The notes beneath the pieces were generated by a model. That model had not been told where the DNA came from. It saw only the letters and a program-made list of their open reading frames with translations, and did no database searches. From Blautia sp900556555 (GTDB taxonomy: Bacteria; Bacillota; Clostridia; Lachnospirales; Lachnospiraceae), in the NCBI GenBank assembly GCA_964250615.1, contig CAXUGM010000002.1: DNA of 64,000 nt; one strand, given 5' to 3'. Shown in pieces: positions 8,301 through 15,524 of this stretch (position 1 is the stretch's first letter; every line of letters starts with the position of its first letter). Made by a program: the position numbers and the translations under genes.

Positions 8301-9554
8301 ATCGTACCGTCTTCCATTGACAAGGTGGTCTTTACAGAGGAAATGAGAAAAAATTACACCATCTTATGTCCTCAGATGTCCCCCATACATTTTACGATTC
8401 TGCAGGCTGCCTTTAATGCCAGCGGTTACAACCTGGAAATCCTTCCAAATGACAATAAGGAAGCCGTGGATGTGGGACTGAAATATGTAAATAATGATGC
8501 CTGCTATCCTTCTCTTATGGTAGTTGGACAGATTATGCAGGCATTACTTTCCGGAAAATATGACCTGAACAAAATCGCTATTATTATGACACAGACCGGT
8601 GGCGGATGCCGGGCATCGAATTATATTGGTTTTATCCGTAGAGCACTGGCCAAAGCGGATTTGGCACACATTCCAGTTATCTCTCTGAATTTAAGCGGCC
8701 TGGAAGAAAATCCGGGATTTAAAATCACGCCAAAACTTGCCACACGTCTGGCATACGGTGCTGTATTCGGTGACATCCTGATGAAATGCCTTTACCGTAT
8801 GCGGCCATATGAATCCGTAAAAGGCTCTGCAAATGCTCTGCACCGGAAATGGGAAAAACGCTGCATCTCTTTTCTCAGTGGAAGATATGCCGGTTTTAGC
8901 CAGTTTAACCATATCTGCCGCCAGATGATACGGGAATTTGATACGCTTCCTATTACAGATGAGAAAAAACCGCGTGTGGGAATCGTCGGGGAAATCCTGG
9001 TAAAATTCCTCCCTGCTGCCAACAATCACCTGGCAGAACTTCTGGAAAAAGAAGGTGCCGAGGCTGTTTGCCCTGATTTAATTGACTTTATGTGCTACTG
9101 CTTCTACAACCTGAATTTCAAATCCGATTATCTGGGATTCAAAAAATCCCTGGCTCAAAAAGGAAAACTTGGTATTTCTGCCATTGAGTTTATCCGCAGT
9201 GCTGCCAATAAAGAATTTGAAAAGAGCAAGCACTTTACTCCTTCTGCCAAGATTGAAGACCTGGCAAAAATGGCCTCTCCTATTGTATCTCTGGGAAACC
9301 AGACAGGTGAAGGATGGTTCCTTACCGGAGAGATGCTGGAACTGCTCCATGGCAATACCCCAAACATTGTCTGCATCCAGCCATTTGGCTGCCTGCCAAA
9401 CCACATTGTGGGAAAAGGCGTTATCAAAGCTGTCCGAAAAGAATACCCACAGGCTAATATTGTGGCTGTAGACTATGACCCAGGAGCCAGCGAGGTAAAC
9501 CAGTTAAACCGTATTAAATTAATGCTTTCTACTGCATTTAAAAAACTGCAGTAA
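5307..9554 (+). CDS. Giant 2-hydroxyacyl-CoA dehydratase activase / dehydratase-like fusion protein
   Basis: A 1415-residue multidomain protein. Residues about 14-300 form one BcrAD/BadFG (HgdC-like) ASKHA ATPase domain (GIDIGSTTVK, AGGTGSFIDQ); residues about 330-600 form a second (GIDAGSTTTK, SSGCGSFIET). A cysteine group follows (CKGCTNNC near 614, then GNRCERG), then domains resembling the DUF2229 and HgdB/HgdC-related regions (VGIPRVLNMFENYPFW, SESECYPAKLAHGHV, NNDACYPSLMV, TQTGGGCRASNYIGF). The archetypal activase couples ATP hydrolysis to electron delivery to 2-hydroxyacyl-CoA dehydratase; the substrate of this large fusion type is not known to me. The open frame extends 36 codons upstream, but ATG 5307 has GAGGAGG nine bases before it. 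Single-gene unit with its own promoter and terminator. Confidence 0.88.
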   Translation: MSERKTLQPAIYPLGIDIGSTTVKIAILNQQHELLFSDYERHFADIQNTLAKLLDKAYQALGSIQVAPVITGSGGLTLANHLDVPFVQEVIAVSSSLQELAPETDVAIELGGEDAKIIYFEGGNVEQRMNGICAGGTGSFIDQMASLLQTDAPGLNEYAKTYKALYPIAARCGVFAKTDIQPLINEGATKEDLSASIFQAVVNQTISGLACGKPIRGHVAFLGGPLHFLSELKAAFIRTLKLDDEHTIVPDNSHLFAAIGSALNAKPDTAGIPVLAMRDRLKATIHMEFEVDRMEPLFATKADYAAFNKRQSQYNVQTAELSTYKGNCYLGIDAGSTTTKAALVGENGALLYSFYSNNNGNPLATSIKAIQEIYSQLPSGAKIAYSCSTGYGEALIKAALMLDEGEVETVSHYYAAAFFDPEVDCILDIGGQDMKCIKIKDQTVDSVQLNEACSSGCGSFIETFAKSLNYSVQDFAKAALFAENPIDLGTRCTVFMNSKVKQAQKEGASVADISAGLAYSVIKNALYKVIKVSDASELGKHIVVQGGTFYNDAVLRSFEKIADCEAIRPDIAGIMGAFGAALIARERYEKGKISTMLPIEKINTLEYRTTMANCKGCTNNCRLTINKFSGGRQFISGNRCERGIGKEKNKDHIPNLYEYKCKKLFSYVPLTEDKAFRGKVGIPRVLNMFENYPFWYTFFTKLGYQVVLSPTSTRKIYELGIESIPSESECYPAKLAHGHVSWLLKHGVKYIFYPCIPYERAEFPDSVNHYNCPIVTSYAENIKNNIDELQDPSIRFHNPFLSLTDEETVSKRLVEEFQTIPSKEVEEAAHEAWLEMDRCRKDIMRKGEETLEYLEKTGRRGIVLAGRPYHIDPEIHHGIPDLINSYGIAVLTEDSISHLAPIERPLRVNDQWMYHSRLYAAANFVKEKDNLDLIQLNSFGCGLDAVTTDQVNEILSNSGKIYTCLKIDEVNNLGAARIRVRSLLAAIRVKEKQHIQRKIVPSSIDKVVFTEEMRKNYTILCPQMSPIHFTILQAAFNASGYNLEILPNDNKEAVDVGLKYVNNDACYPSLMVVGQIMQALLSGKYDLNKIAIIMTQTGGGCRASNYIGFIRRALAKADLAHIPVISLNLSGLEENPGFKITPKLATRLAYGAVFGDILMKCLYRMRPYESVKGSANALHRKWEKRCISFLSGRYAGFSQFNHICRQMIREFDTLPITDEKKPRVGIVGEILVKFLPAANNHLAELLEKEGAEAVCPDLIDFMCYCFYNLNFKSDYLGFKKSLAQKGKLGISAIEFIRSAANKEFEKSKHFTPSAKIEDLAKMASPIVSLGNQTGEGWFLTGEMLELLHGNTPNIVCIQPFGCLPNHIVGKGVIKAVRKEYPQANIVAVDYDPGASEVNQLNRIKLMLSTAFKKLQ

Positions 9555-9559
9555 TAAAA

Positions 9560-9609
9560 ATACCCCATAAAGAGAATTTCAAAATATTTGACTTCTCTTT
9601 ATGGGGTAT
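9560..9609. terminator. Bidirectional terminator
   Basis: A 17-bp stem (ATACCCCATAAAGAGAA with its complement), 16-base loop, T-rich on the plus-strand side and A-rich at its other end. It lies between the convergent activase fusion gene and the flippase gene. Confidence 0.85.
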
Positions 9610-9621
9610 TCTATTTCTTTA

Positions 9622-11259
9622 TTATCTTCCAAAAGGTAGTTTTCTACTAATCTGCACTAAAGTTCTTCCTCCCGGTATTCCTGCCAGATCTTCTGCATCC
9701 GGCTTTGCAATCATCAGATATGCCAGGAAATAAACACAGGCAGCCAGTAAGATTGCGGGCACCAGTGCAAGGAAATTGGATGCCGGAAGATTTTTTACCA
9801 GCGTATAAATCCCTTTGTATGTCACAAACGCAACCAGCCCCATAGGAACGGAAGCAGCCAATGGCGGAATATACGCTTCTTTCCATGGATTCTGATATCC
9901 CAGTTCTCTCTTCATGGCTCTGTGGTTTAAGACACACATCACAAGTGCATAAACAATCATGGCAATGACCACATTGTAAATTCCCAGATTCGTAGTAAAC
10001 ATCAGAATCACTACCACTACCACATCACATACCAGTGCAATGGCTGCATGTATCATAGGGATATTCGCTTTTCCGATTCCCTGCAGCACACCGTTGGAAA
10101 TATTAGACATCCCATTCATGATAACGGTTATCACACCCAGCATCATCAGATATCCCGCTGTACCGTCTGTGGTGGAAAACAACAGCTTTGTAATTGGGCC
10201 TGCCAGAGCAAACAAGCCGACACTGCAAGGAATCGAGATAAACATACTAAGCCAGGTGGCTTTGTCGATTCGTTCCTTTGCTGTCTTAATGTCACCTTTT
10301 GCATAATATCCTGAAACCTCCGGCATCATGGATGTAGGTGCTGTACTGGACAGGGTCAGTGGGATATTGATAATCGTAAGAAAATACCCACATTCTGCAT
10401 AAAGTCCTTCTACGATACTACTTTTTAATCCTTTCATTCCAGATACCGTCGTATAGATCATACTGTTTACATATCCATTTACATTGTACAAAAATGCACT
10501 TAAAATAATCGGTGCGACAATTAATACAATGGTTTTCATTACATCCCGGTAGCTTTCTCCCACGGAAACTTTATCTCTTGCGATTTTTCTCTGAATCGTC
10601 TTGTGATTCACCTTATAAACAAACAGCATAAATAACAAAGCGGCCGTCACACCGGCACCGGTTCCCATCGTAGCACCTGCGGCACTCCAGCTTCTCAACA
10701 CATCCGGATCAGCACCTGCAAAATGATGTACCATCACATTTGCCATTACAAGTGCTACCACTGCTACTGCAATCTGCTCTACAATCTGGGAAACCGAGGT
10801 AGGCAGCATATTCCTGTATGCCTGGAAATATCCCCTGAACACGCCCAGAATGCCGGAAATGAAAATCGTGGGTGCTAAAAACTGAAGGGCAAGTCTTGCA
10901 TTTGCCATTTTATCCGGCACCAGAACCGGAGCACCCACAATACACAGAATGGCTACCGCACCACCCATTACTACCGCATAAAGAAGTGCACCTTTAAAGA
11001 TTCTCTGGGCATCCCGGTATCTGCGGAAAGCCAGTCTCTCTGCCATAATCTTAGAGACTGCCTGAGGTATGCTGAAAGATGCAATCATCAGCAAAATAAA
11101 ATATACATTCTGTGCAAACTGAAAACAGCCAAAGCTTTCTTTTCCCATGGTATTGGACAAAGGACTTTTATAAATCAGCCCAATGATTTTAGAAATCAAT
11201 GCTGCAACCATTAAAAAAGAGGCATTTTTTACCAAAGTATTATCTTTTTTCTTTCCCAT
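9622..11259 (-). CDS. Polysaccharide/lipid flippase of the SpoVB-MurJ (MOP) superfamily
   Basis: A 545-residue integral membrane protein with about 14 hydrophobic segments and the N-terminal signature ASFLMVAALISKIIGLIYK of the PST/SpoVB group of the multidrug/oligosaccharidyl-lipid/polysaccharide exporters. Members flip lipid-linked cell-wall precursors; B. subtilis relatives are YtgP (MurJ activity) and SpoVB. The start is ambiguous: a TTG at 11268 overlaps the ung stop, but ATG 11259 has AGGGG at ten bases and is preferred. The gene follows ung closely. A second family member lies at 36621-37955. Confidence 0.85.
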   Translation of the reverse strand: MGKKKDNTLVKNASFLMVAALISKIIGLIYKSPLSNTMGKESFGCFQFAQNVYFILLMIASFSIPQAVSKIMAERLAFRRYRDAQRIFKGALLYAVVMGGAVAILCIVGAPVLVPDKMANARLALQFLAPTIFISGILGVFRGYFQAYRNMLPTSVSQIVEQIAVAVVALVMANVMVHHFAGADPDVLRSWSAAGATMGTGAGVTAALLFMLFVYKVNHKTIQRKIARDKVSVGESYRDVMKTIVLIVAPIILSAFLYNVNGYVNSMIYTTVSGMKGLKSSIVEGLYAECGYFLTIINIPLTLSSTAPTSMMPEVSGYYAKGDIKTAKERIDKATWLSMFISIPCSVGLFALAGPITKLLFSTTDGTAGYLMMLGVITVIMNGMSNISNGVLQGIGKANIPMIHAAIALVCDVVVVVILMFTTNLGIYNVVIAMIVYALVMCVLNHRAMKRELGYQNPWKEAYIPPLAASVPMGLVAFVTYKGIYTLVKNLPASNFLALVPAILLAACVYFLAYLMIAKPDAEDLAGIPGGRTLVQISRKLPFGR

Positions 11260-11264
11260 GTCTT

Positions 11265-11948
11265 TCAATTCCCCTGTATATTCTCTATCTGCCAGTCAAT
11301 AGGTTCCAATCCTCTGCTCTGCAGAAATTCATTGGTTTTGCTGAAATGTCTGCATCCGAAAAATCCCCGGTAGGCAGACAACGGACTGGGATGAGGAGCT
11401 TCCAGTATGAGATGGTTTGGATTGTTGAGCATGCTCTTCTTCATCTGAGCAGGTCTTCCCCAAAGCAAAAAGACAATGGCTCTGTCCTGCTCATTCAGAA
11501 CCCGGATTGCTGCGTCCGTAAACTTTTCCCATCCTATCCCTCTATGGGAATTTGCCTGGTGAGCACGCACGGTCAGCACGGTGTTTAACATCAGTACCCC
11601 CTGCCTTGCCCATTTCTCCAGATATCCATTGTTCGGAATATAACAGCCGCAGTCCTCATGAAGTTCCTGATAAATATTTACCAGAGAAGGCGGTGTTTCT
11701 ACCTGAGGCTTCACGGAAAAACACAGGCCATGTGCCTGTCCATCATTATGGTACGGATCCTGACCCAAAATCACAACTTTTACCTGGTCTAAAGGTGTAA
11801 AATGAAAAGCATTAAAAATATCATCCGGAGCAGGAAAAATCTTTCTCTGCTGATATTCCTGTCCGACTTTTTCAAACAATTCTTTATAATATGGTTTCTT
11901 AAATTCCGGCTTTAAGGCTTCCAGCCATTGTCCCTGTAAAGGCGGCAT
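11265..11948 (-). CDS. ung: Uracil-DNA glycosylase
   Basis: A 227-residue family-1 UDG that removes uracil from DNA in base excision repair. The water-activating loop GQDPYH and the minor-groove loop HPSPLSAYRGFFGC are intact. The frame opens 12 codons earlier, but ATG 11948 has GGGAGG seven bases upstream and gives the usual family start (MPPLQGQWLEAL). Its stop precedes the flippase start by five bases, so the two are probably co-transcribed. Confidence 0.96.
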   Translation of the reverse strand: MPPLQGQWLEALKPEFKKPYYKELFEKVGQEYQQRKIFPAPDDIFNAFHFTPLDQVKVVILGQDPYHNDGQAHGLCFSVKPQVETPPSLVNIYQELHEDCGCYIPNNGYLEKWARQGVLMLNTVLTVRAHQANSHRGIGWEKFTDAAIRVLNEQDRAIVFLLWGRPAQMKKSMLNNPNHLILEAPHPSPLSAYRGFFGCRHFSKTNEFLQSRGLEPIDWQIENIQGN

Positions 11949-11993
11949 CGAACTTCCTCCCTTTTCTTTTGAATAGTATTCCATCTTTTTAGT

Positions 11994-13478
11994 TTAACAG
12001 AATCTATCCACACAAGCAAGTTCAAACCAAAATTCTACACCATTTTCATAATTAATCACGCCACATTTCTGGTTCATGCTGTCCATGATCGCCTTTACAA
12101 TAGAAAGGCCAATGCCGCTTCCCCCATACTCTCTGGTTCTGGCCTTATCAACCTTGTAGAATTTAATCCATATTTTATCCAGGTCTTCCTCCGGAATCGC
12201 TGCTCCTGTATTAAATACAGACAGCCTGATCACATCCCCTCTGTGCACAATCTTAATTTCAATTTTTTTCTCATTATCTACATGATTCAATGCATTAGAC
12301 ACATAGTTTGTTACCACTTCTTCAATTTTAAACTCATCTCCCCAGACATACATAGGTTCTGTCTGAGTAAATCTGATTTCTGCTTCTTTCTGAGATGCCA
12401 GAAGCTGGGCAGACTGCACTACTCCGCTGACCAGATCCGTCAGGTTAAACCGCTCCATGGCAACCGTATCATTGCCAAACTCCAATTGGTTCAGAGTGAG
12501 CAGTTTTTTCACCATATTGTTCATTTTAGCAGCTTCATCTATAATGACCTCACAGTAAAACTCCCTGCTCTCCGGATCATCATTGATACACTCCTGAAGC
12601 CCTTCTGCATACCCCTGGATCAGAGCGATGGGGGTTTTCAGTTCATGAGACACATTGGATAAAAATTCCTTCCTCATCTCATCAATCTGTTCTTTCTTTT
12701 CAATATCTTTCTGTAATTCATTATTGGCAGTCTGAAGCTCGGATATGGTCTTTTCCAGAGCCTTTGACATCCGGTTAAGGTTGTTTCCAAGAACACCGAT
12801 TTCATCTTCACTTGTGCTGGTATATTTTGCCTCAAAATTCAGATTTGCCATCTCCATAGATAAATCGGAAAGCTGCTGCAATGGTTTTGTAATGTGCCTG
12901 GAAATAAACCAGATAGCAATGGAACTTACAAGAATGGTTGCAAGCCCGATATACAGGTAAAACACATTGGAAATCATAGCGCTGTCTTTTAAACTCTGTG
13001 CAGGTGTGGTAATCAAAAAACCGTTTCCATTATTTAACATTCCTACCATATTCAGAGAATCCATAGCCTTGCTGTCATCTGTTTTCTTTTCTACAATATA
13101 GTTTTCTGTTGATTCCAGGACTTCTCTTTTTCCCCGTATAAAATCATCCAAAACCCCAAACTGAATTTCCGAATACATACGTTCCGAATTCTTTGCATAA
13201 GCAAATACAATACTGGAAGTAGCACGATTCACAACAATCATGGAAAGATTTTTTTCATCACAATACCTCTTAAATGTATCGTCTGAAGCCAGTGCACTAT
13301 AGTCGATTGCATCCCTCGTATCGTTCATGGTGTTATACACCTTCTTTAGAGACTCTGTTTTTTTATACAGATAAACCTTTTCCAGAAACAAAGAATTCAC
13401 CAAAAGCATAACCACCAGGGAAACGCACATAATTCCGATATAGGTCACAGCCAGCCTTATTTTTATGGATTTTTTCAT
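11994..13478 (-). CDS. Membrane sensor histidine kinase
   Basis: A 494-residue kinase. Two membrane segments (about residues 8-31 and 171-193) flank an extracytoplasmic sensor of about 140 residues; a HAMP domain follows (ITKPLQQLSDL), then HisKA with the phosphoacceptor His278 (FLSNVSHELKTPIALIQG) and a HATPase_c domain (N box NYVSNALNH, G box GGSGIGLSIV). The start overlaps the upstream regulator gene by four bases (ATGA), typical of a kinase paired with its regulator. The signal it senses cannot be read from the sequence; the layout resembles VanS/ResE-type kinases. Confidence 0.9.
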   Translation of the reverse strand: MKKSIKIRLAVTYIGIMCVSLVVMLLVNSLFLEKVYLYKKTESLKKVYNTMNDTRDAIDYSALASDDTFKRYCDEKNLSMIVVNRATSSIVFAYAKNSERMYSEIQFGVLDDFIRGKREVLESTENYIVEKKTDDSKAMDSLNMVGMLNNGNGFLITTPAQSLKDSAMISNVFYLYIGLATILVSSIAIWFISRHITKPLQQLSDLSMEMANLNFEAKYTSTSEDEIGVLGNNLNRMSKALEKTISELQTANNELQKDIEKKEQIDEMRKEFLSNVSHELKTPIALIQGYAEGLQECINDDPESREFYCEVIIDEAAKMNNMVKKLLTLNQLEFGNDTVAMERFNLTDLVSGVVQSAQLLASQKEAEIRFTQTEPMYVWGDEFKIEEVVTNYVSNALNHVDNEKKIEIKIVHRGDVIRLSVFNTGAAIPEEDLDKIWIKFYKVDKARTREYGGSGIGLSIVKAIMDSMNQKCGVINYENGVEFWFELACVDRFC

Positions 13479-14155
13479 TCTTCCACCTCGAATTTATATC
13501 CCATTCCCCAAATAGTCTTAATGTATTCTCCTTTTTCTCCCATTTTGCTTCTAAGCTTTTTCACATGGGTATCAATGGTTCTGGCATCGCCAAAATAATC
13601 ATAGTTCCAGACAGAATTCAAAATTTTCTCTCTTGATAAAGCAATTCCCTGATTTTCCATAAAATATGCCAGCAATTCAAATTCTTTGTAACTCAGCTCC
13701 ATAGGAACGCCGTCAATAGATGCAATGTGGGAAATCTTGCTGATTTCCACTCCTCCTGCTCTTAACACACCGTCTTCATCTGTCTGGCTGGTTCTTCGCA
13801 AAATTGCTTCCACTCTTGCCACTAAAATCTTAGGACTGAAGGGCTTGGAAATATATTCATCCACTCCCAGCTCAAATCCCAGAAGTTCGTCCCGCTCATC
13901 ACCTCTTGCAGTAAGCATAATAATCGGTACCTTGGAATGGCTCCGGATTTCCCGGCACACCTGCCATCCGTCCATTTTCGGCATCATCACATCCAGAATC
14001 AGCAGGGCAATATCTTTGTCTTTATAAAAAATATCAAGAGCAGCTTCTCCGTCTCCTGCCTCCAAAACCTCAAATCCCTGTTTTGTCAGGAAATCACGTA
14101 CTAATTTCCGCATTCTGCTCTCGTCATCAACTACTAATATTTTTCTTTTTTCCAT
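13475..14155 (-). CDS. OmpR-family response regulator
   Basis: A 226-residue regulator with a receiver domain (acidic pair DDE near the start, phosphoacceptor Asp in LLILDVMMPKMDG, conserved Lys in ISKPFSPK) and a C-terminal winged helix (about residues 130-226; ELSYKEFELLAYFMEN, DTHVKKLRSKMGE). AGGAGG precedes the ATG at 14155. First gene of a two-gene unit with the kinase. Targets are unknown; no repeat that would be an obvious autoregulatory site was recognised. Confidence 0.92.
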   Translation of the reverse strand: MEKRKILVVDDESRMRKLVRDFLTKQGFEVLEAGDGEAALDIFYKDKDIALLILDVMMPKMDGWQVCREIRSHSKVPIIMLTARGDERDELLGFELGVDEYISKPFSPKILVARVEAILRRTSQTDEDGVLRAGGVEISKISHIASIDGVPMELSYKEFELLAYFMENQGIALSREKILNSVWNYDYFGDARTIDTHVKKLRSKMGEKGEYIKTIWGMGYKFEVEE

Positions 14156-14265
14156 AGGATCTTCCTCCTTTTATTCTGTCTTCTACTATAGCATTCAAAT
14201 TTGTCAAAATTGTGAACACCAAAAAAGTCAAAAAAGATTTCTGCTGATAAAATAAAGTTTATCCC

Positions 14266-14294
14266 TTGACATTCCCTTTAAAACCGTATATCAT
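14266..14294 (+). promoter_or_regulatory. Promoter of ssrA
   Basis: TTGACA, 17 bases, TATCAT on the plus strand. Initiation near 14301 would leave a leader of about 57 bases before the mature tmRNA 5' end. Confidence 0.7.
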
Positions 14295-14357
14295 GTAAGA
14301 TACTCTCAAACGAGTAGAAACTTTTGTTTTGCGTACCGGAATAAGCATATATCATAA

Positions 14358-14704
14358 GGGCTTGTACTGGTTTCGACGGGGGTTTTGAAGTTGAGGAAGC
14401 CATCCGCAGACTCCGGGACTGCGTACCAACCTGGAAACTAAATATAAACGCAAACAATAAAGTAGCGTTAGCTGCCTAATTGCAGCTTGTCCGCCCCAGA
14501 CCACCCGCTGTCTGGGAATCTGGCATCGACCTTGCGGGGCACTTCGTTCTCAAAGCTTTGAGAGAATGGAAGATTTCATGAAGCTACCAAGTGTCACAGC
14601 CTGTTATCCGGCGGTGATGTGAGGGAATGTTAAAAGAATAACTGTGATGGGAGATGCCGCAAGGGATAGACTTTCGGACAGGGGTTCGATTCCCCTCAGG
14701 TCCA
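14358..14704 (+). ncRNA. ssrA: Transfer-messenger RNA (tmRNA)
   Basis: About 347 bases. The 5' end GGGCTTGTACTGGTTTCGAC and the 3' T-arm GGGGTTCGATTCCCC are canonical, and 5' GGGCUUG pairs with 3' CAGGUCC (with G-U pairs) as the acceptor stem. The tag frame at 14450-14479 reads ANNKVALAA followed by TAA, ending in the usual ALAA degradation signal. CCA is not encoded after the discriminator A at 14704, so it would be added enzymatically. tmRNA frees stalled ribosomes together with SmpB, whose gene lies 2.5 kb away on the opposite strand. Confidence 0.95.
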
Positions 14705-14708
14705 TACT

Positions 14709-14766
14709 AAAAAAGAGCCATTGAGAAACAGACATTTTATCTTGTTTCCTCAACGGTTCTTTTTTT
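14709..14766 (+). terminator. Terminator of ssrA
   Basis: An imperfect stem of about 20 bp (AAAAAAGAGCC..TTGAG..AAACA with TGTTT..CTCAA..GGTTCTTTTTTT) starting five bases after the tmRNA end. It also lies just after the convergent heptad-repeat gene and may serve both. Confidence 0.8.
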
Positions 14767-14777
14767 AATACACATTT

Positions 14778-15347
14778 CTAACCTTGTGCTATGGCCTCAA
14801 CCTGTTCTTTGAGCGTTCTATACCCGTTCTCTAAACGGTTTATCCTAATTAAAAGCACTTCCTTCTCATTCTCCACTTTTAATACTTCATCCAGCTTTCG
14901 GCTCAGATTCAGATGTCCTTCCGCAATAATATTAATATTTTTGTTTGTCTCATTTTCAAGTGTCAGCCGAATTCCTTGAACGTGCCCTTCTAATTTTCTG
15001 GCTTTATCTTGTACGCCTTGCACTTGCTCTTTTAATTCCAGAACTTCTCCTTCTATGCCTTGCACTTGCCCTTTAAGTCCTAGAACTTCTCCTTTTACGC
15101 CTTGCACTTGCTCTTTGAGTTCCAGAACTTCTTCTTCTATGCCTTGCACTTGCCCTTTTAGTTCTCGAACTTCTCCTTTTACGCCTTGCACTTGCTCTTT
15201 GAGTTCCAGAACTTCTCCTTTTACGCCTTGCACTTGCGCTTTAAGTCCTAGAACTTCTCCTTTTACGTCTTGAAGTTCCTCTTTTATGGGTTTCATAGAA
15301 CTATTGAAAATTTCTGCAATGGTCTGAATATCTTGTTTCTCTAACAT
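14778..15347 (-). CDS. Heptad-repeat coiled-coil protein of unknown function
   Basis: A 189-residue protein with no signal peptide or membrane segment. Residues 28-125 are seven 14-residue (double-heptad) units of the form VKGEVLELKEQVQG, predicting a long coiled coil; a non-repetitive N-terminal part (MLEKQDIQTIAEIF) and a C-terminal helical part (about residues 126-189) flank it. The start ATG 15347 is chosen because GGAGGTG lies six bases before it; an upstream GTG lies inside that ribosome site. No enzyme motif is seen. Its neighbours (ssrA, peptidase) do not indicate a role. An oligomeric scaffold or a length-variable protein is possible. Confidence 0.75.
   Translation of the reverse strand: MLEKQDIQTIAEIFNSSMKPIKEELQDVKGEVLGLKAQVQGVKGEVLELKEQVQGVKGEVRELKGQVQGIEEEVLELKEQVQGVKGEVLGLKGQVQGIEGEVLELKEQVQGVQDKARKLEGHVQGIRLTLENETNKNINIIAEGHLNLSRKLDEVLKVENEKEVLLIRINRLENGYRTLKEQVEAIAQG
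14973..15266 (-). repeat. Seven tandem 42-bp repeats inside the coiled-coil gene
   Basis: Seven in-frame 42-bp units, several differing by only a few bases, encode the double-heptad repeats. Near identity at DNA level makes the copy number prone to change by slippage or recombination, always in frame. Confidence 0.85.
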
Positions 15348-15524
15348 ACGTCGCACCTCCTATACAAACAGCATAACAATAACCTATATTTTTGTATTCT
15401 TTTCTGCTACATATGCCAGCGTTCTTGACCACCCACAATGTTACAGATTTCCTCTTTTGTGTTCTGGTTCTATTGTAACATGTTAGCATATATCTTTCCA
15501 TTCGCAAAAATTCACAATTTTCCG

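Noticed and set aside
15055..15273. Cysteine- and proline-rich 72-codon frame on the plus strand
   Set aside because: It is the mirror of the 42-bp repeats encoding the coiled coil; no ribosome site and the repeat composition is explained by the minus-strand gene.
14358..15347. Mobile element inserted at the 3' end of ssrA
   Set aside because: No integrase, no repeated ssrA 3' end and no odd base composition; the downstream sequence is a terminator and one gene.
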